Shown here: one piece after another, positions 27,266 to 36,348 of the stretch
Position numbering within the stretch: position 1 is the stretch's first letter
Layout: each line of letters starts with the position of its first letter
Source of the DNA: an uncultured Bacteroidales bacterium
Lineage (GTDB): Bacteria; Bacteroidota; Bacteroidia; Bacteroidales; Bacteroidaceae
Direction of reading: 5' to 3'
Length of the DNA stretch: 64,000 nucleotides
Assembly: GCA_902801325.1 (NCBI GenBank)
Contig: CADCHQ010000019.1
Location: 27,073-91,072 of the forward strand
Translations under genes and position numbers: made by a program
Notes under the pieces: generated by a model
What the model saw: the letters and a program-made list of their open reading frames with translations, nothing else
What the model was told of the DNA's origin: nothing
Databases searched by the model: none

Positions 27266-27441
27266 AGCCTTAGGCCTTTGGAAAATAAGGCATAGGTTCA
27301 ATTCGAATCAAACCTATATTCAACAGCAATCGAACCTACGTTCAAGGCGACTCGAACCTATGTTCGTTTGCAATCGAGCCTAAGGGCTTCGGACGGAAGG
27401 CCTAAGGGCTTCGCGAATAAGGCAATTGTTCGTTTGGAGTC
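27266..27441. repeat. 22-bp periodic array C (8 units)
   Basis: Units start at 27266, 27288, 27310, 27332, 27354, 27376, 27398 and 27420, exactly 22 bp apart. Cores: AACCTATATTC, AACCTACGTTC, AACCTATGTTC, AGCCTAAGGGCTTC (twice). The other half of each unit varies but often ends AATCG or ACTCG. Lies between two converging genes. It is the longest and most regular array in the window. Confidence 0.85.
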
Positions 27442-27451
27442 GAACACGAAA

Positions 27452-27485
27452 AAGGCACTCGCAACACAAAGTTTGCGGGTGCCTT
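27452..27485 (-). terminator. Terminator of the S46 peptidase operon
   Basis: AAGGCACTCGCAA / TTGCGGGTGCCTT, 13 bp with one wobble and an 8-nt loop, followed on the minus strand by TTTTT. Starts about 33 nt after the stop of the peptidase. Confidence 0.8.
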
Positions 27486-27518
27486 GCTTATAATAATCCA
27501 GAGGATTCTACAATAGTC

Positions 27519-29657
27519 TTACAGCCCTATTTCCTTGATGAGGCGGTCGGCCTTACCCCACTTGTCGATGAGGTAGAGCACGAAGCGAATGTCCACACCA
27601 ATACAGCGCTGGAGGTCGGGATTAAAGGTGATGTCGCCCGACATTGCTTCCCAGTTGCCGTCGAAAGCAAGACCTATCAACTCGCCTTTACCATTGAACA
27701 TCGGTGAACCCGAATTGCCACCCGTGATGTCATTATTGGAAAGGAAGCAGAGATGGAGGTCGTTGTCCTTCTTGTCGGCATACCGACCGAAGTCGCGCTT
27801 CTTTATCAATGAGATGATGTCCTCTTCCAAAGCATAATCCTCAATTTCACCCTGCTTGGCGGCCTTGTCCAGAAGGCTTTGGGCATTGGTGTAGTAGTCG
27901 AAGTGCTGACTGCCTGCGGTGTAGTCCTGAATATAACCATAAGAGAGACGAAGCGAGAAGTTGGCGTCGCTGTAATGAGGGGTCTCTTGGTCGCGTTCCA
28001 GTATGGCCTGCGTCAGCATGTGCTCGTTGTAGTCGATGGTCTGGCGATCGCCACGAATGCGTCTTGCAATATCGGTCTGGAAGTTGCGAACGCCCTCGTA
28101 ATACTTGAACATAGGATCGTTGTCACGCATCGTGCTGTCTGCCACCCACTTATCGAGGCAACTGATGTCGGTCAAGGCAGTCTTAGAGAAGATGTCGTGG
28201 GCGTATGCCTTCGTGTCGCCCTTGAAGAGGCTGTCGATATCATTATAGATGGAAGGCAGATAATCCTTACCCACTTGCTCACGATAATTGGCGAGCAGGA
28301 CAGCCATCGTCTCCTCATCGACACGTGCGTCATAGTCCTTGTAGAAGGCCTGCAGTTGTTCGCGGGTGTGAGCAATCTCTGTCGAATCCATATCATTAGG
28401 CTTCGAGGCAAGGATAGCAGCCACGCGACGCAGTTCGATACCGCGCAGGAAGGTCTCTGAGAAGAAACCATAAGCCCGTATCGGTTCGAATCGATTGCCG
28501 TAAGCCTTAGAGAGTTCGTCGAACATCGAGCCAAAGCGAGCCTTAAGACCTGCGTTCTTGCCATACCAACGGCGGATGTTCTCTTCCAACTCCTGCTTCT
28601 GGCCAATGACATTCAATTCCCCAACGGCCTTGTTCATACCTATCGAGTTCTTCCAGTAATTGGCCGAGGAGGCAAACTTCGAGGCATACTTGATGGCGAT
28701 AGCGCGGTCGCTGTCCATCCATTTCTTCCAAACTTCCTGCTTCTTGCCTCGCACGTCAATCATCGAAACGTTGGTCCCATCCACGCGTTCGCGAATGCCA
28801 TAGGACGAGAGATAGCGGTCGGTGGAACCCGGATAACCTACCGTCATGCAATAGTCGCCTGGCTGGAAGCCATCGATGCAAACCTTTGCATACCGCTTAG
28901 CCTTCAAGGGTACATTGTCCTTCGAGTATTCGGCAGGATTGCCGTCCTTGTCGGCATAGATGCGAAAGACGCTGAAGTCGCATGTCTGGCGAGGCCACAT
29001 CCAGTTGTCAGTATCGCCTCCGAACTTGCCTAAAGTCTGCGTGGGAGTGAAGACAAGGCGAATGTCGTTATATACCTTATATATAGACACAAAGTAAGCA
29101 TTGCCTCCATAGTATGACCTAATAAGGCAATAGCGGTCGGGATTGGCTTTAGTGTATTCCTTCTCCACAGCCGACATCACGCTATCCAGATTCTCATAGT
29201 CAAGTTGCTTAGGCTCAACCGTGGGATTGGCACGATAGATGGAATCCATTGCCATCATCACCCTGCTGGTGCACTCTTCTGTGCGGTCGAGGAAACGCAC
29301 GAAGAAGCCCTGTACAGGTCGTTCCTCTTCATAACTCTTAGCTGCAAAGCCGTTCTTCAGGATATCGTCCTCAGGCGTCGAAAGCTTCTGTATGCCAGAG
29401 AATCCACAATGATGATTGGTGAACACGAGGCCTTCAGGACTTACGACTACTCCCGAACAGAAGTCGCAGAAGTCAACCACGCAATCCTTAAGGCTTTCGC
29501 CCTCGGGATTATAGAGTTCGAGGGGACTCAACTGCAGGCCTAAGCCCTTCATCACATCGGCTGTTTGTTGGTCGATTCGATTCAGCATCCACATGCCTTC
29601 GTCGGCTTTGGACACCATGCTGCACAAGAGCAGCAGGGGTAAGATTAAATTCTTCAT
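27519..29657 (-). CDS. S46 family dipeptidyl-peptidase, DPP7-like
   Basis: 712 aa with signal peptide. Chymotrypsin-like catalytic signature of family S46: His in VFTNHHCGFSG, Ser in GGNSGSPMF near residue 650. A long helical insertion between them is typical of the family. Shortly after the Ser is LIGLAFDGNWEAMSGD; the Gly in FDGN is at the position that is Arg in Asp/Glu-specific DPP11, so hydrophobic P1 specificity (DPP7 type) is inferred. Periplasmic; releases dipeptides for an amino-acid-using metabolism. Last gene of the helicase-M50-S46 operon (12-nt gap). Confidence 0.92.
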   Translation of the reverse strand: MKNLILPLLLLCSMVSKADEGMWMLNRIDQQTADVMKGLGLQLSPLELYNPEGESLKDCVVDFCDFCSGVVVSPEGLVFTNHHCGFSGIQKLSTPEDDILKNGFAAKSYEEERPVQGFFVRFLDRTEECTSRVMMAMDSIYRANPTVEPKQLDYENLDSVMSAVEKEYTKANPDRYCLIRSYYGGNAYFVSIYKVYNDIRLVFTPTQTLGKFGGDTDNWMWPRQTCDFSVFRIYADKDGNPAEYSKDNVPLKAKRYAKVCIDGFQPGDYCMTVGYPGSTDRYLSSYGIRERVDGTNVSMIDVRGKKQEVWKKWMDSDRAIAIKYASKFASSANYWKNSIGMNKAVGELNVIGQKQELEENIRRWYGKNAGLKARFGSMFDELSKAYGNRFEPIRAYGFFSETFLRGIELRRVAAILASKPNDMDSTEIAHTREQLQAFYKDYDARVDEETMAVLLANYREQVGKDYLPSIYNDIDSLFKGDTKAYAHDIFSKTALTDISCLDKWVADSTMRDNDPMFKYYEGVRNFQTDIARRIRGDRQTIDYNEHMLTQAILERDQETPHYSDANFSLRLSYGYIQDYTAGSQHFDYYTNAQSLLDKAAKQGEIEDYALEEDIISLIKKRDFGRYADKKDNDLHLCFLSNNDITGGNSGSPMFNGKGELIGLAFDGNWEAMSGDITFNPDLQRCIGVDIRFVLYLIDKWGKADRLIKEIGL

Positions 29658-29669
29658 ATCTATTGTTTG

Positions 29670-30239
29670 TTAGTTTTCTTGCGAAGTGTTCCTAATCGTT
29701 CTGATTTCCTTCTCGAAGTTCTGAGGGATGCCTTTCCTCACGGCGATAGCGATGCAAACGATCATCACCAGCAGGGCTACTATGCTGACTAGGTAGGCAG
29801 GATAGTCATGCGTGAAATTGAATAGAAATTTCGTGACATCATCACCCTCTGGAGTCCGACCACTCATATAGAAGAAAGGAATAATGACCCAAGCCATCAG
29901 AGAACCAAAGGGAACGAGTGTGACGAAACCTGAAAAGATGCGGTAGAACGAATTCTTTATCTCGCGACGATACAGGAGCATGTACAGCACAGCCAGAATA
30001 AGGGGAAACAGCATGCCATTGAGGTGCATCCAACGGTCGGAAACATCTGTCCAATTGCCTCCACCATAACTGACATGAGCCGAGGCGATACTGAAGTCGG
30101 TAACATCTGCATCTACTGACCAAAGAACGATTACATGGCCAAACTCGTGCAGAATTATATATAGGAATACACTGAATAAGGCCGCAGGGACAAGCAAACG
30201 AAGGGCCTTCCCAACTTTCTCTCTTTTCAAGTTCTCCAT
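29670..30239 (-). CDS. M50-like membrane metallopeptidase-type protein
   Basis: 189 aa with four to five membrane segments. The first carries HEFGH (IILHEFGHVIVLW, near residue 31), the HExxH zinc motif of site-2-protease/M50 families. A clear second motif with the third zinc ligand was not found; LNGMLFPL may be a remnant, so activity is uncertain. Lies 2 nt after the DEAD helicase stop and 12 nt before the S46 peptidase, so it is almost surely cotranscribed. Confidence 0.7.
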   Translation of the reverse strand: MENLKREKVGKALRLLVPAALFSVFLYIILHEFGHVIVLWSVDADVTDFSIASAHVSYGGGNWTDVSDRWMHLNGMLFPLILAVLYMLLYRREIKNSFYRIFSGFVTLVPFGSLMAWVIIPFFYMSGRTPEGDDVTKFLFNFTHDYPAYLVSIVALLVMIVCIAIAVRKGIPQNFEKEIRTIRNTSQEN

Positions 30240-30241
30240 AT

Positions 30242-32185
30242 TTATTTCTTCAAATCGGGATGGAGAAATTTCATCCAGTCTTCTTTCTTAAACTTCTTAC
30301 CTCTTGGTTCTGTATAGCCACGCTCTTCCCGACTGGCTTTCTTCTTTTTACCTTTTTTCTCGGGCTTGGCGGGTGTGTCAAAGAAGTCGGTAGGATACTG
30401 CTCCTTCAGCCTGTCCTTCTTATCTTTCTTCTTGGTCGAAGAGTTCTCCTCCCTACGGGAAGAGCGGGAAGAGGGACCTCTGTCGGCATAGTCAACCACA
30501 ATCTCACGACCCTTTACGCGAGTGCCTTTCAATCCTTTCATGACGCGGTCGGCATCCTCTTCTGCCACCTCCACAAAGGAGATGTTCTTCAGCAAGTCTA
30601 TGCGACCAATCTCCACCTTTTGTCCCTTTACCTTATCATTGATGAGCTTAATAATCTCCTTGGCAAAGAAGCCGTCTATCTTACTCACAGAAAGGAACAG
30701 TCTGGTGTAACCTTCTTCCGCAAAACGGTCACCCTTTTTGCGTTTGCCTTTAGCCTTTTGTCCTTCACCTTTGGACTTGCTTTCGCTTACCTCTTCTATC
30801 TCAGGTGCATTGGCATAGTAACGAAGGAAACGTCCGAATTCTCGGCTCAGGAGACGCTTCACGATGTCGTCCTTCTCCAACCAAGCCCAACGCCTCGTTA
30901 CCTCTTCCATGAAGGGGGCAATTTGTTCTTCGTCAACCTCCACTCGTTCTATCTCGTCGATGACATGATAGAGTTGCTTGCCACAGATTTCCTTTGGTTC
31001 GGGCAAAGACTGGCGCACGAACTCCTTCTGTATCACTTGCTCTATCTGCTTGATTTTATGCTTCTCGCGAATGTGCACAATACTTATCGAGGTGCCTTTC
31101 TTGCCTGCTCGACCCGTGCGCCCACTGCGATGGGTGTAATATTCCACATCATCAGGCATACCATAGTTGATAACATGTGTGAGGTCGTCAACATCCAAGC
31201 CACGTGCCGCCACATCAGTGGCAACAAGCAATTGGATGCGATGCTGACGGAAACGCTGCATGGTTAGGTCACGTTGCTGTTGACTAAGGTCGCCATGCAG
31301 GGCATCAGCATTATAGCCGTCACGAATGAGGGCATCAGCAATCTCCTGAGTCTCCATGCGTGTACGACAGAAGATGATAGCATATATCCTCGGATAGTAA
31401 TCAACAACACGTTTCAAGGCCAGATACTTATCTTTGGCTTGCACCATGTAATAGACGTGATTCACGTTCTCCGCACCTTCATTGCGACTGCCTATCTGTA
31501 TCTCATGCGAATCCTTGAGATATTTCTGGGCAATGCGTTCTATCTCACGGCTCATCGTGGCAGAGAACAGTAATGTGCGATGACTCTCTGGAACACCCTC
31601 AAGAATGGTATCCAAATCCTCTTGGAATCCCATCGACAACATCTCGTCGGCCTCATCTAGTACCAAATAACGCACGTTGTCCAGCACGGCCACCTTCTTC
31701 CTCGTCATCAAGTCCACCAATCGGCCAGGCGTAGCCACAATGATGTCAACCCCATGCTTCAAAGCACGAATCTGGGGCTCTATGTTTGCTCCACCATAGA
31801 CGGCGAGGATGCGAACTTCGGGCAAGTACTTAGCAAAGCCCTGCAAGTCGTCAGCAATTTGTAGGCAAAGTTCACGTGTAGGACTCAGGATGATCATGCT
31901 CGGATGGTCGGACCTCTTGAAGAAGTCCAACGGCTCGGAATAATCGGAGTTATCGGAGTATTCGGAATATTCCGACAATTCAGTCACCAACCGTTGCAAC
32001 AAAGGCAGTCCATATGCTGCGGTCTTGCCTGTACCCGTTTGAGCCAACGCTACGAGGTCGCGTTCTTCACTGCCTAACAGCCAGGGAATCACCTGTTCCT
32101 GCACGGGCATAGGATGTTCGTAACCTTGTTCAGCAATGGCCTGTAATAGTTCTTGTCTGAGGCCTAGTTCCTTGAAATCTGTCAT
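30242..32185 (-). CDS. DEAD-box RNA helicase with DbpA-type RNA-binding domain
   Basis: 647 aa. Q motif region (PMPVQEQVIPWLL), motif I AQTGTGKTAAYG, Ia SPTRELCLQI, II DEAD, III SAT, V ATDVAARGLDV, VI HRSGRTGRAG. A DbpA-like RNA-binding domain lies at about 490-565, then a very basic tail. Likely ribosome assembly or cold-shock RNA remodelling (DeaD/CsdA class). Between motifs I and Ia is an unusual ELSEYSEYSDNSDYSEPLD, encoded by a TCGGAGTATTCGGA-type repeat (31930-31985); a second low-complexity run (KGEGQKAKGKRKKGD) precedes the RNA-binding domain. Confidence 0.93.
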   Translation of the reverse strand: MTDFKELGLRQELLQAIAEQGYEHPMPVQEQVIPWLLGSEERDLVALAQTGTGKTAAYGLPLLQRLVTELSEYSEYSDNSDYSEPLDFFKRSDHPSMIILSPTRELCLQIADDLQGFAKYLPEVRILAVYGGANIEPQIRALKHGVDIIVATPGRLVDLMTRKKVAVLDNVRYLVLDEADEMLSMGFQEDLDTILEGVPESHRTLLFSATMSREIERIAQKYLKDSHEIQIGSRNEGAENVNHVYYMVQAKDKYLALKRVVDYYPRIYAIIFCRTRMETQEIADALIRDGYNADALHGDLSQQQRDLTMQRFRQHRIQLLVATDVAARGLDVDDLTHVINYGMPDDVEYYTHRSGRTGRAGKKGTSISIVHIREKHKIKQIEQVIQKEFVRQSLPEPKEICGKQLYHVIDEIERVEVDEEQIAPFMEEVTRRWAWLEKDDIVKRLLSREFGRFLRYYANAPEIEEVSESKSKGEGQKAKGKRKKGDRFAEEGYTRLFLSVSKIDGFFAKEIIKLINDKVKGQKVEIGRIDLLKNISFVEVAEEDADRVMKGLKGTRVKGREIVVDYADRGPSSRSSRREENSSTKKKDKKDRLKEQYPTDFFDTPAKPEKKGKKKKASREERGYTEPRGKKFKKEDWMKFLHPDLKK

Positions 32186-32316
32186 ACTTTTAAATTAGAA
32201 TAAATAACGCGCAAAGACAAGACCAAACGAGTGCAGAAAACTCGTTTTTTGCCGAGATACAAGCTTGTCTTCGCCGATTTTTCGGCAAAGGTACGATAAA
32301 ATTCGGATTAAATCCG

Positions 32317-32324
32317 TACATTTG
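32317..32324 (+). promoter_or_regulatory. -7 element (TACATTTG) of the PfkB-type kinase gene
   Basis: TAnnTTTG match 17 nt before the ATG at 32342. No clear -33 TTTG. The helicase operon diverges from the other side. Confidence 0.5.
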
Positions 32325-32341
32325 CAGAAAATAATACTATT

Positions 32342-33277
32342 ATGCGCAAGATTACGGGGATGGGTGAAACCATCATGGACATACTCTTCCGAAACGGGCA
32401 ACCAGTGGCGGCTGTACCTGGAGGAAGTTGCTTTAACTCCATAATCTCTATTGGACGGACGGGACTTCCATGCCGGTTTATTGGCTATACGGGACAAGAT
32501 CGTGTAGGACAAAATACGCAAGCATTCCTATTAAAAAATGGCGTATCCATCGACGATTTTGAAGTTCGAGAAGGAGAGAAGAGTTCCATCTCATTGGCCT
32601 TCCTCGACGAGAATGGCGATGCTACTTATCAGTTCTACAAAGACGTTCCTCATGTACGCAAGAACTGGACTACACCCGAGTTCCAGCGCGATGATGTGCT
32701 GCTCTTCGGTTCCTATTATGCAATATGTGAAGGCATGCGTCCACAAGTAGAACCGACCTTGACTGCGGCTAACGAGGCGGGAGCAATCCTTTATTATGAC
32801 CTCAATTTCCGCCGTCCTCATGCCCACGAACTTGAAGCCTTGTTGCCTGCTATTCACAATAATTTTCGCAAAAGCACCATTGTACGCGGTTCGGCTGATG
32901 ACTTTGAGATAATGTACCAAAGTCGAAATGCAAGGGAGATATATGAACAACATATTCGCAAATACTGCCCTTTGTTTATCTGCACGGCAGGTGCTGAAAC
33001 TATTACCGTTTGCACGCCAACAAAGGCTCTCGACTTCCCAGCACCACATGTGGAGAATGCAGTAAGTACTGTCGGAGCCGGAGACAACTTCAATGCAGGA
33101 TTCATCTTCGGGCTCATTAGAGAAAATTTCACACGCGACCAACTCCTAACCCTCGAACGAGATAGCTGGGAACGGCTCATTTATTACGCCACGGCTTTTG
33201 CCGCTCAAGCCTGTCAAAGTACAGACAATTTCATTAGCACTGCCTTTGCCGAAAAGATTTTGAACTTTAAATTTTGA
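32342..33277 (+). CDS. PfkB-family carbohydrate kinase
   Basis: 311 aa. Ribokinase fold with the N-terminal PGGSCFNSIISIGRTG substrate motif and the C-terminal anion-hole/catalytic motif TVGAGDNFNAGF (catalytic Asp in GAGD, near residue 248). Phosphorylates a sugar, probably fructose-like, but the substrate is not determined. Followed 7 nt later by a LuxR-type regulator on the same strand. Confidence 0.88.
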   Translation: MRKITGMGETIMDILFRNGQPVAAVPGGSCFNSIISIGRTGLPCRFIGYTGQDRVGQNTQAFLLKNGVSIDDFEVREGEKSSISLAFLDENGDATYQFYKDVPHVRKNWTTPEFQRDDVLLFGSYYAICEGMRPQVEPTLTAANEAGAILYYDLNFRRPHAHELEALLPAIHNNFRKSTIVRGSADDFEIMYQSRNAREIYEQHIRKYCPLFICTAGAETITVCTPTKALDFPAPHVENAVSTVGAGDNFNAGFIFGLIRENFTRDQLLTLERDSWERLIYYATAFAAQACQSTDNFISTAFAEKILNFKF

Positions 33278-33284
33278 CTTGATC

Positions 33285-33872
33285 ATGATTCCACGTATAG
33301 CGATTATCGACCAAAACACCCTGGAAGCCACAGGGCTAAAGAGCATTCTTTGCGACATGGCTCCCATGGCGGATGTGAGCACGTTTACATCCGTGGAAGA
33401 GATGCTCCAAGAGGACGAATATTCCGATGAAACCGTACGTTTTTTCCACTTCTTTGTGTCTTCACAGGAACTTATCTCACATGCCGATTTCTTTCTCCAG
33501 CGCCAACGACAAACCATCGTGCTGACATCACAACCCATCACAGGGAAGCAATTTGAACTGTTCCATACACTTGACACCTCTCAGTTGGAACACGACTTGC
33601 TCAAGAGCATCCTCACCTTATTTGAACGAGCCCACAAGCAACGTCCCTTGCCTCAGGAAGGCAGTTCTCCCCTATCTGCTCGTGAGACTGAAGTATTGGC
33701 ACTCGTTGTTAAGGGATACATTAACAAAGAAATAGCCGACCAACTGTACATCTCTCTGCCTACCGTTATCACGCATCGCAAAAACATTTGCGACAAGCTA
33801 CACCTTCGTAGTGTTTCATCTCTTACAATTTATGCCGTTACCCATGGTATCGTAAGTGCCGAAGACATTTAA
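33285..33872 (+). CDS. LuxR-type transcription regulator with degenerate receiver domain
   Basis: 195 aa from ATG 33285; a TTG two codons earlier is also in frame. The C-terminal HTH is clear (LSARETEVLALVVKGYINKE, then LYISLPTVITHRKNICDKL). The first 110 residues align in style with a response-regulator receiver (PRIAIIDQNTLEATGLKSIL), but the usual phospho-Asp strand reads FFHFFVSS with no Asp. It should act without classical phosphorylation, perhaps sensing a ligand. Cotranscribed with the sugar kinase. Confidence 0.8.
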   Translation: MIPRIAIIDQNTLEATGLKSILCDMAPMADVSTFTSVEEMLQEDEYSDETVRFFHFFVSSQELISHADFFLQRQRQTIVLTSQPITGKQFELFHTLDTSQLEHDLLKSILTLFERAHKQRPLPQEGSSPLSARETEVLALVVKGYINKEIADQLYISLPTVITHRKNICDKLHLRSVSSLTIYAVTHGIVSAEDI

Positions 33873-33967
33873 CTCATAAGGAGAAGGGACAAATATTTCT
33901 AAATATTTCGTTCTTTCGAAAAAAATCGCTAATATTGCAGAGCAATTAACCCCAAAATACTAAAGAT

Positions 33968-34741
33968 ATGAAAAGATTTCTACTTTCATTGATGGCTATC
34001 GCCACCCTATCCATGCCCAGTATGGCACAAAACATCGTGAAGAATCTCTACACCACTTCTTCCCGACTCGATTGCAAACAGATACAAAGCACGCAAACCG
34101 TACAACTCAACCGTTATCTCTTTGCCGGTTACAACACCCTGTGCTTACCCATGTCCGTTAGCAACGAACAATTGCAACAAACCCTTCCTGGCATTCGTCT
34201 CGAACGCATGGTTGCCGTACAGCAAGAAGGTAAGACCCTGAACCTTTGCTTCATCGACTGCACGAACGAAGGCATACAAGCAGGAGTTCCCTATCTGGTA
34301 TTCTCGCCAAAGACCCAGAATCTGCGTCTCAAGAACACAGAAGCCATGAATCTCAGTGACAATCTTACCACCGTTCGCTTGTCTGACAGTCAAGGCAATA
34401 CCGTATCTTTCAGCAGCAGTTGGCAGTCTATAAGCGAAGATGGTCTCTATGGCATTCCTGCTAAGCAAGACGCTCAAATACTGGAAAGCATTCTTATTCG
34501 TACCGATGCCGACAAGATTATTCTTCCCACTCGTTGCAGCTTCAATTGGGAAAACCAGTCTTCCTCCGCCACCGATATCGTCATTCGTCACATCCAAAGT
34601 CTGGACGAGGTTACTGGCATCAACGAATTGGCAAGTGATAAGTCATCGGGCAACAAGGCTATGTACGACCTCAACGGTCGCAAAATTAGCACAGCCAAGA
34701 AGGGTGTAGTTATTCAGAACGGAAAGAAAGTAATAAAATAA
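33968..34741 (+). CDS. Secreted protein of unknown function with T9SS-like tail
   Basis: 257 aa with signal peptide (FLLSLMAIATLSMPSMAQ). The middle is beta-rich and not recognised (VQLNRYLFAGYNTLCLPMSV resembles the start of large Prevotella surface proteins). Ends YDLNGRKI...GVVIQNGKKVIK, the short T9SS-type tail. Its stop overlaps the ATG of the DUF2147 gene (TAATG), so the two are translationally coupled. Confidence 0.75.
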   Translation: MKRFLLSLMAIATLSMPSMAQNIVKNLYTTSSRLDCKQIQSTQTVQLNRYLFAGYNTLCLPMSVSNEQLQQTLPGIRLERMVAVQQEGKTLNLCFIDCTNEGIQAGVPYLVFSPKTQNLRLKNTEAMNLSDNLTTVRLSDSQGNTVSFSSSWQSISEDGLYGIPAKQDAQILESILIRTDADKIILPTRCSFNWENQSSSATDIVIRHIQSLDEVTGINELASDKSSGNKAMYDLNGRKISTAKKGVVIQNGKKVIK

Positions 34742-35181
34742 TGAAGAAGTTTCTTTTGACATTTGCCGTTGGCCTAATAGCCGCAATTGGTATATATGCA
34801 CAACAAAAAGCTGACGATATTGTAGGGACGTACAAGGTCGTGCAGAAAGGCGACAATTCGAAAGTTGAGATACGCAAGGTCGGGAATGGTTATCGTGCTC
34901 AAATCATTTGGCTCGAAAACATGAAAGACAAAGACGGAAGTCTGCGTACGGATAAGAAGAATCCCGACAAGGCAAAGCGGAACACACCTTCGAACCAGAT
35001 TGTACTCATCGATAAGGTTACTTATGACGAGGCAAAAGGAGAATGGGGCAACGGACAGATTTATGATCCCCAACGCGGCAAACTGTTTAAGGTTCGTATT
35101 TCATTCAAGGATGCAAAGACGCTGAAAGTGCGTGGCTCATGGGGACCTATCAGCGAGACTGTATACTGGACCAAGATTTAA
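34741..35181 (+). CDS. DUF2147 family periplasmic protein
   Basis: 146 aa with signal peptide (FLLTFAVGLIAAIGIYAQ). DUF2147 pattern: DDIVGTYKV near the mature start, VEIRKVGNGYRAQIIWLEN, then GQIYDPQRGKLFKVRISF and a final GPISETVYWTKI. The family is predicted to be a lipocalin-like beta-barrel; its ligand is unknown. Overlaps the previous gene by one base. Confidence 0.87.
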   Translation: MKKFLLTFAVGLIAAIGIYAQQKADDIVGTYKVVQKGDNSKVEIRKVGNGYRAQIIWLENMKDKDGSLRTDKKNPDKAKRNTPSNQIVLIDKVTYDEAKGEWGNGQIYDPQRGKLFKVRISFKDAKTLKVRGSWGPISETVYWTKI

Positions 35182-35480
35182 CCGCATCTAGGAACTACAC
35201 AACATCGATTAAGGGGCAGGAATCCCCAATGTCAATTGCTTTTGCACCATAGAACGTGAAACATCGTTTTATGGTGCAAATTCTTTTATACCCGATTGGT
35301 TCTTCAATTCTCTAAATTGACGCATGATTGCAATCATACGCCTATTATTTTGTTAAACAATGTTAAATCTTATGGGGGTTAAGTGCAAAAACAGGCAAAA
35401 AGGGGCAAAAATCATTGAATTATGCACGTTTTTCACCCTATATATAGAGGGACATGAAAATTAACAAATAAAAAAGTACT
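35182..35480 (+). terminator. Intergenic region before rpoD with terminator hairpin 35241-35280
   Basis: TTTGCACCATA / TATGGTGCAAA, an 11-bp perfect stem with an 18-nt loop followed by TTCTTTTA, ends the DUF2147 transcript. A smaller GGGGCAGGAATCCCC hairpin precedes it. The rest (35281-35480) is AT-rich and must hold the rpoD promoter, but I see no clean TTTG/TAnnTTTG pair. Confidence 0.65.
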
Positions 35481-36344
35481 ATGAAACAACTAAAAATTGG
35501 AACAAGCATTACACGACGTGAAAACCCAGCCCTTGAGATGTATCTTCAGAGTATTGGGCGCGAGGAACGGATTGGAATCGATGATGAAGTCGAACTGGCA
35601 CAGCGTATCCGTAAAGGCGACCATGAAGCATTAGAGAAACTAACGCTGGCTAATCTGCGATTCGTGGTCAGCGTAGCGAAACAATACCAAAATCAAGGTT
35701 TACCGCTCTCTGACCTTATCAGCGAAGGCAATATCGGACTCATCAAGGCTGCAGAACGTTTCGATGAGACTCGAGGCTTCAAATTTATTTCCTATGCAGT
35801 GTGGTGGATTCGGCAGAGCATCATGCAGGCATTGGCCGAACAGGGACGTTGTGTGAGGTTGCCGCTCAACCAGGTTGGGATGCAAAATAAAATAAGCAAG
35901 GCCGTCAATCAATTCATGCAAGACAACAATCGTCCACCCAGTGATGATGAACTGGCAGAAATACTGGAACTGTCGGCAGATAAGATTGGGGAATCACGAC
36001 TTTCGAACGGGAAAGTTGTTTCCATCGATGCCCCAATTGGTGATGACGATGGTAATACGATGAATGAAACACTCTTCGACAAGGATGCTCGGGCAACTGA
36101 TGATGCTCTGATGGACGAATCGTTGTCATGTGAAATCAATCGTCTTCTTGACACACTCACCCCACGTGAAAAAAGCATTCTGAAAATGTCCTTTGGACTC
36201 GGTCAACACGAAGAGAGTTTAGAGGAAATAGGACTCTCTTTCGGATTGACTCGCGAACGTGTACGACAAATCCGAGAGAAAAGCATCCGCACTCTGCGAA
36301 AGAGGGCAAAAAATGGAAGGCTAAAACAGTTCCTGGGACGCTGA
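35481..36344 (+). CDS. rpoD: Primary RNA polymerase sigma factor (RpoD/SigA)
   Basis: 287 aa, the short form usual in Bacteroidota: no region 1.1 and no large non-conserved insert. Region 1.2 (NPALEMYLQSIG), 2.4 (YAVWWIRQSIMQALAEQGR), region 3, and the 4.2 HTH (SLEEIGLSFGLTRERVRQIR) are all present. Recognises the TTTG/TAnnTTTG promoters seen through the window. Its stop is 4 nt from that of the converging TonB receptor gene, leaving no room for a separate terminator. Confidence 0.96.
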   Translation: MKQLKIGTSITRRENPALEMYLQSIGREERIGIDDEVELAQRIRKGDHEALEKLTLANLRFVVSVAKQYQNQGLPLSDLISEGNIGLIKAAERFDETRGFKFISYAVWWIRQSIMQALAEQGRCVRLPLNQVGMQNKISKAVNQFMQDNNRPPSDDELAEILELSADKIGESRLSNGKVVSIDAPIGDDDGNTMNETLFDKDARATDDALMDESLSCEINRLLDTLTPREKSILKMSFGLGQHEESLEEIGLSFGLTRERVRQIREKSIRTLRKRAKNGRLKQFLGR

Positions 36345-36348
36345 GGTA

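Noticed and set aside
27266..27441. 22-bp periodic arrays considered as CRISPR
   Set aside because: The unit is only 22 bp with an 11-bp imperfect core and 11-bp 'spacers', far too short; no cas genes in the window.
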